Program-made: the position numbers and the translations under genes
In this document: positions 33,986-42,926 of the stretch, piece after piece
Layout: every line of letters begins with the position of its first letter
Numbering within the stretch: position 1 is the first letter of the stretch
NCBI GenBank assembly: GCA_038147195.1
Contig: JAYQTB010000004.1
Coordinates: 1,550,001-1,614,000 of the forward strand
Source of the DNA: Eutrophocola salsuginis
GTDB taxonomy: Bacteria > Pseudomonadota > Gammaproteobacteria > Pseudomonadales > Pseudohongiellaceae
Direction: 5' to 3'
Length of the DNA: 64,000 nucleotides
Notes under the pieces: generated by a model
What the model was told of the DNA's origin: nothing
What the model saw: the letters and a program-made list of their open reading frames with translations, nothing else
Databases searched by the model: none

Positions 33986-35692
33986 ATGTCATCATTCCCA
34001 AACCAGGTTGAAGGCCTGAAGTTTCAACTCAAAGCCATCGCCAGCCTCGACACCATCCTGGCTGCCGGCAAATACGCCCACATCGATCTCGAGATGATCG
34101 ACATGATGCTCGACCAGAGCATGCGCTTCGCCGGGGAAAAGCTGGCACCTCTCTCGGCATCCGGTGATTTGACCGGCTGCAGGCTTGAAAACGGCCGCGT
34201 GAAGTTGCCGCCAGGCACCCCCGAGGTGTACCAGGAATGGTGCGAGCTCGGATTCCCCGCCCTCGCCCTGCCCCTGGACATGGACGGACTCGAATTTCCC
34301 AATGTAGTGCAGAGCGCTGTACAGGAAATCCTCGATGGCGCCAACCTGGCCTTCGGTATGATGGGCATCAACCTGCGCTGCGCCATACGCGCCCTGCTGG
34401 CCAACGCCCCAGCGGAATTGGTGGAGCGGTGGGTACCAGGACTTATCGCCGGCGAGATATCTTCCACAATCGTCATCAGTGAACCCCAGGCCGGTTCGGA
34501 CGTGGGCAGGATCCGCACCACGGCAACCCCGGCTGATGAAGGGCTCTGGATTCTGAACGGCAGCAAGATCTGGATTTCCTACGCCGATCACGACGCCACG
34601 GAACAGATCGTGCACCTGGTCCTGGCGCGCGTGCCCTCCGACGAGATCGGCACGCGAGCCCTTGGGCTGTTCGCCGTTCCGCGCACGCTCGATGACGGCA
34701 GTGCCAACGGCATCACCGTATCGCGCCTTGAACACAAGATGGGACTGCATGCCTCGCCGACCTGCGTCCTGGAACTGGACAATGCGCAGGGTCATTTGAT
34801 CGGTGAGGCCGGGCGCGGACTGCAGGCACTGTTTGTCATGATGAACGGGATGCGCCTGGCCGTCGGAGTCCAGGGCGCTGCCGTGGCCAATGCCGCGACC
34901 CTGCATGCCTTTGCTTATGCCAGGGAGCGTCCCCAGGGCGGCCGCCCGGATGCACCCGCGATCATGATCAGTGAACACGCCGATGTGAAGCGCATGCTGC
35001 TGGAAATGACCGCCACCAGTGAAATGATCCGCGCGCTCGCGCTGAAAACGGCAGCACTGCTCGACCTGGCCGACATCAGCGACGGTGACGAAGCCGCAAA
35101 AATCCTGAAGCTGGGTGAACTGCTGCTGCCGCTGGCCAAGACCCTGGGTGCCGAATCCGCCTTCCAGGTCGCCAGCCAGGGCATCCAGGTCCTGGGTGGC
35201 TACGGTTACACCAGCGATTACCCCATCGAGCGCATGGCCCGTGATATTCGCGTTGCTTCTATATATGAAGGCACCAGCGGCATCCAGGCCCTGGACTTCG
35301 TCAGGCGCAAGGTCGTGGGTGACCTGGGCGAGACTCTGTCCACCATGCTGGAACTGATTCGCAACGACCTGGCCAATACCCCCGATGACAATCCCCTGAA
35401 GGCCGGTGTAACCGCATGCACGGATATCGTGGCCGACACCCTGGACAGACTGCTTGGCAACAGCGCGGGCAATCCCGCCAGCGTGGAACCCGGCGCCTAC
35501 CATTTCCTCAACCTCAACGGACTGCTGGTCATGCACTGGCTTGGCATGCAGTTGTATGCCGCTGCCGGTGATGCCACACCCTACCAGCAACGCTTGCGCG
35601 AGGCCCTGGCTCAGGCCGCCACGGGACTGGCGGAAACCGCGGCCATGCTGGCACGGCGGTCCCTGCAAGCGGGCACGGTGCTGCGCCTGTAG
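33986..35692 (+). CDS. Acyl-CoA dehydrogenase family protein (DmdC-like length)
   Basis: Flavoprotein of 568 aa that oxidises an acyl-CoA thioester. It has the N domain, the FAD-binding beta domain (TIVISEPQAGSDVGRIRTTA) and the C-terminal helical domain. The catalytic glutamate lies in ASIYEGTSGIQALDF near residue 430, and VLGGYGYTSDYPIERMARD is the usual second signature. The long C-terminal extension resembles the methylmercaptopropionyl-CoA dehydrogenase (DmdC) group, although that subfamily also covers other substrates, so specificity is open. It follows the regulator by 35 bp and precedes an aldehyde dehydrogenase by 132 bp. Confidence 0.9.
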   Translation: MSSFPNQVEGLKFQLKAIASLDTILAAGKYAHIDLEMIDMMLDQSMRFAGEKLAPLSASGDLTGCRLENGRVKLPPGTPEVYQEWCELGFPALALPLDMDGLEFPNVVQSAVQEILDGANLAFGMMGINLRCAIRALLANAPAELVERWVPGLIAGEISSTIVISEPQAGSDVGRIRTTATPADEGLWILNGSKIWISYADHDATEQIVHLVLARVPSDEIGTRALGLFAVPRTLDDGSANGITVSRLEHKMGLHASPTCVLELDNAQGHLIGEAGRGLQALFVMMNGMRLAVGVQGAAVANAATLHAFAYARERPQGGRPDAPAIMISEHADVKRMLLEMTATSEMIRALALKTAALLDLADISDGDEAAKILKLGELLLPLAKTLGAESAFQVASQGIQVLGGYGYTSDYPIERMARDIRVASIYEGTSGIQALDFVRRKVVGDLGETLSTMLELIRNDLANTPDDNPLKAGVTACTDIVADTLDRLLGNSAGNPASVEPGAYHFLNLNGLLVMHWLGMQLYAAAGDATPYQQRLREALAQAATGLAETAAMLARRSLQAGTVLRL

Positions 35693-35824
35693 GCAGCAAA
35701 TAGGCGGCCAAATTCCATTTGATTCTGGCCCCGGCTTTCGCTACTTTAGTCGCCCTTCGTCTTTAATTAGAACGCAAATCAATACTACGAAAGCATTACC
35801 AATTTCCATCAGGGAGATCCCAGC

Positions 35825-37270
35825 ATGAAAGAATACCAACTGTTCATTGACGGCAAATACACGTCATCCAAGTCGGGGAAATACACCGACGACATGAACC
35901 CCGCCAACAATGAGGTATACGCCAAGGTTCAGAACGCCCAGAAAGAAGACCTGGAAACCGTACTGGCTTCCTCCCAGAAAGCTTTCGAAACCTGGAAGGA
36001 CATGCCCCCTTCCGCACGCGAGAAACTGTTCCTCGACGCCGCCGACCTGATGGTAGAACGTGCCGCTGAACTCAAGGAAGTGCTGATCGATGAAGCCGGT
36101 TCCACCTTGCTGAAAGCTGGTTATGAAACTCACCACACGCCCGATTTCCTGCGCTCCATGGCCGGCGAATGCCGCCGCATCAAGGGCGAGACCTACGTGT
36201 CCAACTACCCGGGCGTGAAATCTTTCTGTATCCGCCGCCCGCTGGGCGTGACCGTGGCCATCGCCCCATTCAACTTTCCGCTGCTGCTGGGCGTGCGCAA
36301 GATTGGTTTCTCACTGGCCGCCGGCAACACCATGATCCTTAAACCTTCGGAAATGACCCCGGTTATCGGCCTGAAACTGGGCGAATTGTTTACCGACGCC
36401 GGCTTCCCCCCGGGCGTATTGAACGTCATTCCGGCACAGGGCAATGAATTGGGAGACGGCCTGATCACAGATAAGCGTGTCAAGTTCGTCACCTTCACCG
36501 GCTCTAGCCGTGTTGGCTGGCAGGTGGGCGCCACGGCGGCCGCGGCCGGCAAGCGCTTCGCCCTGGAAATGGGTGGCAAGAATCCAATCATTGTGCTCAA
36601 CGATGCCGACGTCGATTACGCCGTCGATACCGCCGCCTTCTCAAATTTCATGCACCAGGGCCAGATCTGCATGACCGGCTCCCGAATCATCGTCGAAGCT
36701 GGCGTATATGATGAGTTTGTGGAAAAACTGGCGAAGAAAGTGGAAAAAATTCCGTATGGTGCCGATCCTCGCACACCCGGCCTGATCGTCGGTCCCCTCA
36801 TCCGTACTACGCAGCCTGCCTTCATCAAGGAGCACCTGACTGCCGCGGTAGATGCCGGCGCCAAGCTGGTGGTTGGTGGTGATTACGAAGGCAACGTGTT
36901 CCAGCCCAGCGTCTGTGCCGATGTGACGCCCAGCATGAGCCTGTTCAAGACCGAGGTGTTCGGTCCCCTGGCCGCCGTCATCAAGGCCAAGGATCATGTC
37001 GATGCCGTGCGCCTAGCCAACGATGTCGAATACGGCCTGTCCTCAGCGGTCATCACCAACGACATGCAGAAGATCTGGTACTGCATCGAGAACCTGGAAA
37101 CCGGCATGGTGCACATCAATGGCCCGTCTGTACGTGACGAGCCGGTCATCCCGTTCGGCGGCGTGAAGAACTCCTCTTACGGCCGCGAAGGTGGACATTT
37201 CAGTATCGATGAATGTACCGAGCTGAAATGGGTCACCATGCAAACTGGTCAGAACAAGTATCCGTTCTAA
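35825..37270 (+). CDS. NAD(P)-dependent aldehyde dehydrogenase, vanillin/benzaldehyde-dehydrogenase-like
   Basis: 481-aa aldehyde dehydrogenase. NAD-binding and catalytic motifs are present: VAIAPFNFPLLLGVRK, the general base in LEMGGKNPIIV, the nucleophile in GQICMTGSRIIVE near residue 283, and EVFGPLAAVIKA. The overall pattern (FETWKDMPPSAREKLFLDAA, and GGVKNSSYGREGG at the end) is closest, from memory, to vanillin/benzaldehyde dehydrogenases. The exact substrate is not readable from sequence. A GGGAGA ribosome-binding site precedes the ATG, and a strong terminator follows. Confidence 0.9.
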   Translation: MKEYQLFIDGKYTSSKSGKYTDDMNPANNEVYAKVQNAQKEDLETVLASSQKAFETWKDMPPSAREKLFLDAADLMVERAAELKEVLIDEAGSTLLKAGYETHHTPDFLRSMAGECRRIKGETYVSNYPGVKSFCIRRPLGVTVAIAPFNFPLLLGVRKIGFSLAAGNTMILKPSEMTPVIGLKLGELFTDAGFPPGVLNVIPAQGNELGDGLITDKRVKFVTFTGSSRVGWQVGATAAAAGKRFALEMGGKNPIIVLNDADVDYAVDTAAFSNFMHQGQICMTGSRIIVEAGVYDEFVEKLAKKVEKIPYGADPRTPGLIVGPLIRTTQPAFIKEHLTAAVDAGAKLVVGGDYEGNVFQPSVCADVTPSMSLFKTEVFGPLAAVIKAKDHVDAVRLANDVEYGLSSAVITNDMQKIWYCIENLETGMVHINGPSVRDEPVIPFGGVKNSSYGREGGHFSIDECTELKWVTMQTGQNKYPF

Positions 37271-37286
37271 TGAACTAAAAAATAAA

Positions 37287-37310
37287 AAGGGCCCATCGGG
37301 CCCTTTTTTT
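37287..37310 (+). terminator. Rho-independent terminator after the aldehyde dehydrogenase
   Basis: AAAGGGCCC, loop ATC, GGGCCC and a run of seven T, 16 bp after the stop codon. No gene lies between it and 37466; I see nothing else in that stretch. Confidence 0.9.
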
Positions 37311-37466
37311 GTCATGGAAACGGATATCAATTCAGCAGTAGCTACTACGCTCGCCCTGTTTTCGTTAAAAAATTTTACCAAACCGGTTACTTACTGCTTG
37401 TAAACGCCCGGCTCTGGAAAAATTTTTTGCCTCACCCGACCATCGCTCGTGACGATACCTGATTCC

Positions 37467-37874
37467 TCAAAAGCCCGCGCGGGCGCCGGGTTGGCGAACG
37501 CGATCAATGACGAGCGTCCTGTCCCGCGCCGTGGTGACGGCGCTCAGCAGCATGGCCCGTTCACCATTCCTGGCGGGCCAACCCTCCAGTGTCACCACCT
37601 CACCCACTTCGGCAACATCCCTCGGGATGCCCATGCGGTCCCAGCGCCCGGGCGACATGCTTTCCACGGCCCAGAGTGCGATGCTGCCATCCTCCCTTAT
37701 CACTTCCAGATCCAGCACGATATGCGGCTGCCTGAACTCAAGGCGTGTCAGTACCCCCGACATATCGATTCGGTTATCGATATCATAGATGGCAAAGGAA
37801 TGGTGGGCCGATGCCGCGACGCTGAACAACAGCGATGCCAGCAGGCAGGGCAGCCATGAATTTCTCATCGTCAT
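37467..37874 (-). CDS. Secreted DUF6152-like small protein
   Basis: 135-aa exported protein. A signal peptide (LPCLLASLLFSVAASA) is followed by HHSFAIYDIDNRIDMSGVLT, where the mature HHSF start and the VLTRLEFRQPHIVLDLEV strand pattern resemble small periplasmic DUF6152 proteins. The remainder is a short beta fold (WAVESMSPGRWDRMGIPRDV, then VGEVVTLEGWPARNG). Function unknown. The ATG at 37874 gives a compact signal peptide; a frame eight codons longer is less likely. It is divergent from the Rieske gene (64-bp gap). Confidence 0.75.
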   Translation of the reverse strand: MTMRNSWLPCLLASLLFSVAASAHHSFAIYDIDNRIDMSGVLTRLEFRQPHIVLDLEVIREDGSIALWAVESMSPGRWDRMGIPRDVAEVGEVVTLEGWPARNGERAMLLSAVTTARDRTLVIDRVRQPGARAGF

Positions 37875-37938
37875 ATCCGCTAATCCTGTACACTTCACTG
37901 TCGCTAGAACGCTTCACGCCAAATTCCGTTGACTGCCC

Positions 37939-38313
37939 ATGACTGCCTGGTTTCAACAACGTTTCGCCCCCGCCGCAGGCACCTTCCTGTGCGATGCGCA
38001 AAATATTGCCGACGGCCAGGTCCTGGAATTCCGTTTTGGCGGCGAATCCCCCTTTGCATTCCGCATGTTTATCTACAACGACCAGGGAACCTTCAGGGCC
38101 TTCCGCAATTCCTGCCCGCATTTTGATGTGCCGCTGAATCACACACCCGACGAATTATTCTCCCCGGATGGCCGGTACTTCGTGTGCATGACCCACTATG
38201 CGCAGTTCAACAAGCACAACGGCATGTGTGTCTCGGGCCCCTGTACCGGTGAGTCACTGGAAAGCATACCCCTGCAATGGGATGGCGAACGCCTGCTTAT
38301 CGGCGCAGATTGA
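37939..38313 (+). CDS. Small Rieske [2Fe-2S] protein
   Basis: 124-aa soluble ferredoxin-like Rieske domain. The first ligand pair is in FRNSCPHFDVPLNH (Cys-X-His) and the second in FVCMTHYAQFNKHNGMC (Cys-X2-His). There is no signal peptide and no oxygenase catalytic domain, so it could be an electron carrier for a ring-hydroxylating oxygenase or a stand-alone redox protein. The stop converges on the metallo-hydrolase gene with 1 bp between them. Confidence 0.88.
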   Translation: MTAWFQQRFAPAAGTFLCDAQNIADGQVLEFRFGGESPFAFRMFIYNDQGTFRAFRNSCPHFDVPLNHTPDELFSPDGRYFVCMTHYAQFNKHNGMCVSGPCTGESLESIPLQWDGERLLIGAD

Positions 38314-38314
38314 C

Positions 38315-39196
38315 TTACCGGCGCCTGGACAGGTCCGTATAAACCAGCGTGGTAAAGCGCTCCGGCGTGATGGCGCCGGCGGCCCGGTCGGCATCGAACG
38401 CCGCCGTTGGCCTTGCTGCAAGTACCGCTTCCAGGGACAAGCCTCTGTCTATCATGCCCTGGATAGTGGCACTGACCGCGGCAAACATGTCCAGCTGCAT
38501 GCCTACTTCCTCGAAGGGCACCACGGGACCGAGATGGCCGGCAATTAACCGCGTGTTTTCATCGGCGATCGCCAGGACGCGTCGCGCCGCCTGCGTCATG
38601 CCATTCACACTCCCACCGTCATCGATGCCGATATTCGGATAGCGCAGGTTGGAAGGCACGTCGCCGATATGCAGGATATTGGCGCGCCTGAGAAAGATCA
38701 TAGAGTCGTGGTCGGTATGCGCCGGCTCAGGCCAGAAAATGTCCACGACTTCCCCATTCATATGCAGTGTCAGCGTTTCGCTGTATGTCAGGTCGGGCAG
38801 GTTGCCGTTGCCGATGGCTTCCATGCGTGGCCGCATCTTGTCCTGGGAGATGATGGTTGCGCCAATAGCCTTCATGGCGTCGTTGCCCCCGGTATGATCG
38901 CCATGCAGGTGCGTGTTGACAATGAAGCGGATGGGCGCATCGCTGATGCGACGAACCGCCGCGACGAGCTTGTTATGCATCTGTCCGTACATCGAGTCCA
39001 CCAGCAGGATGCCGTCCGGTCCCGACAGCACCAGCACGTTGCCCTGCGCCGGACCGCCCATCAGGATGTGCACGTTGTCTTCGAGCTGCACGCTACGGAT
39101 GTCGATGGCATCGAAATCCAGTCCGCCCTGGGCTCTCGCAAAACAAGCAAAGGAAAGAAAGAACCCGGAAAGAAACACTGAAAGAATAATTTTCAT
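38315..39196 (-). CDS. Exported MBL-fold metallo-hydrolase
   Basis: 293-aa metallo-beta-lactamase-fold protein with a signal peptide (LSVFLSGFFLSFACFARA). The metal-binding motif HxHxDH is in FIVNTHLHGDHTGGNDAM near residue 95. Further ligands fit HIGDVPSNLRYPNI and AGHLGPVVPFEEVG. It is most like periplasmic MBL hydrolases of unknown substrate, including those near quinoprotein systems. No antibiotic-resistance role can be inferred. It ends against the Rieske gene. Confidence 0.88.
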   Translation of the reverse strand: MKIILSVFLSGFFLSFACFARAQGGLDFDAIDIRSVQLEDNVHILMGGPAQGNVLVLSGPDGILLVDSMYGQMHNKLVAAVRRISDAPIRFIVNTHLHGDHTGGNDAMKAIGATIISQDKMRPRMEAIGNGNLPDLTYSETLTLHMNGEVVDIFWPEPAHTDHDSMIFLRRANILHIGDVPSNLRYPNIGIDDGGSVNGMTQAARRVLAIADENTRLIAGHLGPVVPFEEVGMQLDMFAAVSATIQGMIDRGLSLEAVLAARPTAAFDADRAAGAITPERFTTLVYTDLSRRR

Positions 39197-39274
39197 GCAA
39201 TCTCCACCTAGCGGACGCAGTCCACCCGAAAAAGTTCAAATTTTGGCAGCGACGCGAGCGACAGCAGGTCGAGG

Positions 39275-39380
39275 CAAAAATATTTTCACGCGAGGATAGT
39301 ACTGGAGTATGTGACGAAGCGAGAAAATATTTTTAACGAAGAGATGCCGAGCGCAGCCGCTGCTGCGTTAATCCAGTACT
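39275..39380. repeat. Compound inverted-repeat element between two genes
   Basis: Two interleaved inverted repeats. AAAAATATTTTC followed by a variable base and CGC (39276-39291) is mirrored at 39319-39334. AGTACTGGA (39298-39306) is mirrored by TCCAGTACT (39372-39380). The second pair bounds an 83-bp unit that ends on the first base of the DUF5916 stop codon. The interior is GC-rich near 39345-39365. It looks like a small mobile or REP-type unit; I see no second copy in this window. Confidence 0.55.
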
Positions 39381-41650
39381 TAAAACCTGAAGGTGTAATT
39401 GAATTTTAAAGACAGGTCCATATTGATTGAGGAAAAATCGTTGTCTTTATCAGGATCCAGCATACCCCAGTTCAAAACAAGAAACCCTTCCTGCCCTGCG
39501 GTGGGAATCCAGCGCAGGCGGCTATTGATACCGATGCCCTCCGACACATTGTCGTACTGGATGCGGTTGGACCAGCTCAGTTCCGGCGTGAAGTTGACCA
39601 ACGTGGTGAAATTCATCAGGCGCACGGTGAAATGCCCTTCCGGCAGGTGGATCTCATTCTCGGAGACATTGAGGCCCAGGTTGTAGCGGTTGCTGGGCTG
39701 CCAACGCACGCCAACACTGCGGGAAAAATTGTTGCCACCAAAATAATCGCCCCAGGTCATGCGCAGGGAGCCTGACAGGCGCCGGCGCCCGGCGAAACTA
39801 ATGCCGGCGGAGCCCTGCGTAAAGGCGTAGTCCCCGACGGGAATCACGATATTGCCTCTGCCATTGGAGGCACGGTAAATAGTAAATGGCCGACTAAGCA
39901 CCTCACGGGTGCGAATAAGGCTCACATCTACGGCATCCCCGGAATTGTTGTTGGCATTAGCGCGAATGTCTTTCACTTCGGAGATGAGTCTACCGCTGTC
40001 TAGGTCGCTGTTGCGGTACGAGTCAAAGCCAGCATAGACGGAACGCACTCTGCCACCCGGAGCAAGGAACCTGCGATAGCCAAAATCAAGCGCGTGATCC
40101 TCGATACCCCGCTGGTTGACGAATCCCATGGCGGGATTAAAGTTGTTATCGATGCGCTTGTACCGATAACCGCCCCGCAAGCCTGCCGTGTTCGGCGAAC
40201 TCAGCCCGAGTCCCCAGGACGTATCATCACCAGAAATGCCGTCGGTATTCGTCTGCTGGTACCAGGCCTCCCCTTCCACGACCCGGTTGCCCGGCAACCG
40301 GGAATTGCGGTAGCGGAAATCCGCACCAACGAGACTGTTATCAATGTTGGAACGCGGGTCGCCGCTCGTGGCAATCACCCCAAGCAGGGATTCGCTGAGG
40401 ACATTGAGCGCCGCGCGACCGACGAAGACGGTCTGGCTGTCGAGACCAGTCGCTTCGTCACCATCCTGGTTGACCACGAGAGCGCCAACGTCCCAGTCAC
40501 CCGTCCGTCCACTGATCTTGCCACCGGCATTGATGTCCACTGGCATGCCGCCGGGACTGAGACCAATGGTGCGGGAGAAGAACGGCCGCCCGTTCTGCAG
40601 CGCCGAGTTTGGCATCGCGTCATTGCCTTCCTCGTTGAAGTTGGCGCCCACACCGATGCGGCCAAATTGGAAGATGTCGGCATCGCGTATGAAGAAGTCA
40701 CGCTGTTCGGGAAAGAACAGGTTGAAGCGGGTCAGGTTGACCTGGCGGGAGTCGACTTCGGTAGCGGAAAAATCTGTGTTCAGGGTCAGCGCCGCATTGA
40801 GTTGAGGCGTGATCTTGTAGAACAGGTCCAGTTGCGGCTCGAGCACATCGTTCTCGTAGCCGCTGGGCCCGAATACGTGTTCACGGCGCATGACTATATA
40901 GGGCACCACGTCCAATCCAAGCCCCTGTTGCAGGCCGGTCAGGCCGGTGGCGTTGCCGGCGATGCTGGGATTGATCAGGCGATTGCGCGAAATCCATCCG
41001 ATTTCTTCCTGGTTGCGGCGGATGGTGCGGCGAAAGTTGATACCCCACTCCGTGTTGGCCGGATCGAAGGACAGGGTCTGGTAGGGAAGGCGCAGCTCGG
41101 TGGCCCAGCCTTCGGTATCGATATTCGATCCTGCCTGCCAGATGCCCTCCCAGTTCCTGTCGACACCGGAGACATTCTGGTAGATACCATCAACGCGTAC
41201 ACCATTTGCGTTGATCTCGAAGATGAAACCGCTGCGCCGATCCATGTAGGGATCCAGCATGATGTTGAAGGAATCGTCATTAAGTAAGCCTTGCCCCTGA
41301 AGCAGAATATTGGCGGTTATCAGTGAGGGGTCGTCCTCGTACATGCGTGCGCCGATATACAGTGCATCTGAGGAATAGAACACGCGCACCTCGGTGCGCT
41401 GGCTGGGCTCGGCGTATTCGAAGGGCGCCATTTGGTGAAAATCAGTGATTACTGCCGCCCGTTCCCAGACATCGTCATCAAGACGACCGTCTATGCGGAT
41501 ATCGCTATCGTTGAGCTTCGGCACGACAAAGGACTTGCCACCGGTGATCCCGCCCAGTGGAACGCCATCCTGCGCCAGCACACCTGGCATGACCATGCAA
41601 GCCGCAAGCAGCAACAGGCACCTGCCGGTAGAAAAGTGAAACTCGCTCAA
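39380..41650 (-). CDS. Outer-membrane DUF5916 protein with CBM9-like N domain
   Basis: 756-aa exported protein. A signal peptide (CLLLLAACMVMPGVLAQ) is followed by a carbohydrate-binding family 9-like domain (IRIDGRLDDDVWERAAVITD, then FYSSDALYIGARMYED) at about residues 35-230. A long beta-barrel region follows with LFFPEQRDFFIRDADIFQFG and ends in LSLKFNYTFRF with a terminal Phe. This is the DUF5916 layout, thought to sit in the outer membrane. Ligand unknown. The frame begins with a TTG at 41695; I prefer the TTG at 41650, which has AGGGGA upstream. Its stop codon lies at the edge of an inverted-repeat element. Confidence 0.85.
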   Translation of the reverse strand: MSEFHFSTGRCLLLLAACMVMPGVLAQDGVPLGGITGGKSFVVPKLNDSDIRIDGRLDDDVWERAAVITDFHQMAPFEYAEPSQRTEVRVFYSSDALYIGARMYEDDPSLITANILLQGQGLLNDDSFNIMLDPYMDRRSGFIFEINANGVRVDGIYQNVSGVDRNWEGIWQAGSNIDTEGWATELRLPYQTLSFDPANTEWGINFRRTIRRNQEEIGWISRNRLINPSIAGNATGLTGLQQGLGLDVVPYIVMRREHVFGPSGYENDVLEPQLDLFYKITPQLNAALTLNTDFSATEVDSRQVNLTRFNLFFPEQRDFFIRDADIFQFGRIGVGANFNEEGNDAMPNSALQNGRPFFSRTIGLSPGGMPVDINAGGKISGRTGDWDVGALVVNQDGDEATGLDSQTVFVGRAALNVLSESLLGVIATSGDPRSNIDNSLVGADFRYRNSRLPGNRVVEGEAWYQQTNTDGISGDDTSWGLGLSSPNTAGLRGGYRYKRIDNNFNPAMGFVNQRGIEDHALDFGYRRFLAPGGRVRSVYAGFDSYRNSDLDSGRLISEVKDIRANANNNSGDAVDVSLIRTREVLSRPFTIYRASNGRGNIVIPVGDYAFTQGSAGISFAGRRRLSGSLRMTWGDYFGGNNFSRSVGVRWQPSNRYNLGLNVSENEIHLPEGHFTVRLMNFTTLVNFTPELSWSNRIQYDNVSEGIGINSRLRWIPTAGQEGFLVLNWGMLDPDKDNDFSSINMDLSLKFNYTFRF

Positions 41651-41755
41651 GATTTCCCCTGTTGGTACAACAAGAGTGCGTACTCTACGGATCAATGATG
41701 AAATGAATATGAATGTACGGCCCTGGACAGGTACTCATCAGGGCTTTCTGCAGTT

Positions 41756-42799
41756 TTAAAGCTTGAAGACCTTTTCAGCCACGTCCTGGTAGAACATTTT
41801 CTTTTCCGCATCCGGTATGGCCATGTTATCCAGGTCTATCACTTCCTGCAGGACATACTGGTAGGGATAATCCATAGCGTACATGGTACGGTCGATTCCG
41901 ATTTGCTGCTGGCAGAATCGCACTGCCGGCTCCCACGCCATGCCGCTGCACGTGATGGAGACGTTTTCCTTTAGGTAATCGCTGACCTTTTTCTTCAGAG
42001 GCTTGAGCGTTTCATAGCGCTTGGAGGACACCTGGGCGTTGTGCATGAAGTCCAGGCGGTACATCCAGTACGGCAATGCTTCGCCCATGTGGCCAATGAC
42101 GAACTGCAGTTTCGGGAAGCGGTCGAATACGCCGGCAGTAATGATACGCAACATGTGCAGGCCGGTTTCGACACCAAAACCGAAGATGGCACCATCCAAG
42201 CCCACCTCCAGCATGGGCTCGATCATTGCCCTTGGTGGCGTATTCGGATGCAGGTAGACCGGCATATCCAGGGCTTCCGCCGCCTCGAAGATCGGCCAAA
42301 ACTTCCTGTCGCTGAGATATTCCCCGCGCGTATTGGAGTTGATGATAATGCCGCGAAAGCCCAGTGCCTGGCAGCGCTGGATTTCCTGTGCGGCAATTTC
42401 CGGGGCCTGCGGCGCCACGGCACACAGGGCGGCATAGCGGTCGGGATACCGGTCCACGGCTTCCTTCACCATGTCGTTGCTGCCTTTGGCAACACTGATG
42501 GCGGTATCCCGGTCGAACACCTGCACCCCGGGGGAGGTCAGGGACAGCACGGCGAAATCGATACCGGCCGCATCCATGTCGGCAATACGCTCATCATCGA
42601 GATCAGCCAGTTTGCGCCGCACCGTCATCGGACGCGGCTCCATGGAACTGCCGTAGAACCCCCACAGGCTGTCAAAGCCGGGATCATCGAGCTTGCCTGA
42701 CTCGTACAGGCCCCGATACATGTCCATCATTTCCAGGGGCGCCCAGGCTTCCTCGGTGGCGATACGCCTGTACTTGTCGCTGAAGGGAATGTTGTCCAT
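41756..42799 (-). CDS. Amidohydrolase-family decarboxylase, LigW (5-carboxyvanillate decarboxylase)-like
   Basis: 347-aa amidohydrolase-2 family enzyme. The N-terminal metal motif reads RIATEEAWAPLEM, and LSLTSPGVQVFDRDTA, EVGLDGAIFGFGVETGLHML, GHMGEALPYWMYRLDFMH and MYAMDYPYQYV all parallel, from memory, the Sphingobium LigW enzyme that decarboxylates 5-carboxyvanillate. The metal/catalytic residues (E in the first motif, H in YLHPNTPP, H in GHMGEALP, D in AMDYPY) are kept. I start at the ATG at 42799 (MDNIPFSDKY); an upstream extension of 26 codons looks non-coding. It is divergent from an aldehyde dehydrogenase, which suggests a shared aromatic or related catabolic role. Confidence 0.85.
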   Translation of the reverse strand: MDNIPFSDKYRRIATEEAWAPLEMMDMYRGLYESGKLDDPGFDSLWGFYGSSMEPRPMTVRRKLADLDDERIADMDAAGIDFAVLSLTSPGVQVFDRDTAISVAKGSNDMVKEAVDRYPDRYAALCAVAPQAPEIAAQEIQRCQALGFRGIIINSNTRGEYLSDRKFWPIFEAAEALDMPVYLHPNTPPRAMIEPMLEVGLDGAIFGFGVETGLHMLRIITAGVFDRFPKLQFVIGHMGEALPYWMYRLDFMHNAQVSSKRYETLKPLKKKVSDYLKENVSITCSGMAWEPAVRFCQQQIGIDRTMYAMDYPYQYVLQEVIDLDNMAIPDAEKKMFYQDVAEKVFKL

Positions 42800-42926
42800 G
42801 TATAACACTGGATTAAGGCGGTAAAGCTGCGCAGTATAACTAAAAATTTTACTACAACCCCCCTTTTGGTCCATCATTACGCCCCCAAATTACCCAAACC
42901 CCTCTTTTATTTGCAGGAGTCTCTCC

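Noticed and set aside
33992..35668. Long open frame (558 codons) on the reverse strand of the acyl-CoA dehydrogenase
   Set aside because: The sense frame has the FAD and catalytic motifs. The antisense reading has no domain and no ribosome-binding site.
38315..39196. MBL-fold protein as a beta-lactamase
   Set aside because: The HxHxDH motif is shared by the whole superfamily. The overall pattern is of exported hydrolases of unknown substrate, so no resistance function is claimed.
40094..41287. 397-codon plus-strand frame opposite the DUF5916 gene
   Set aside because: Antisense shadow; the minus strand encodes a protein with signal peptide, CBM9-like domain and barrel.
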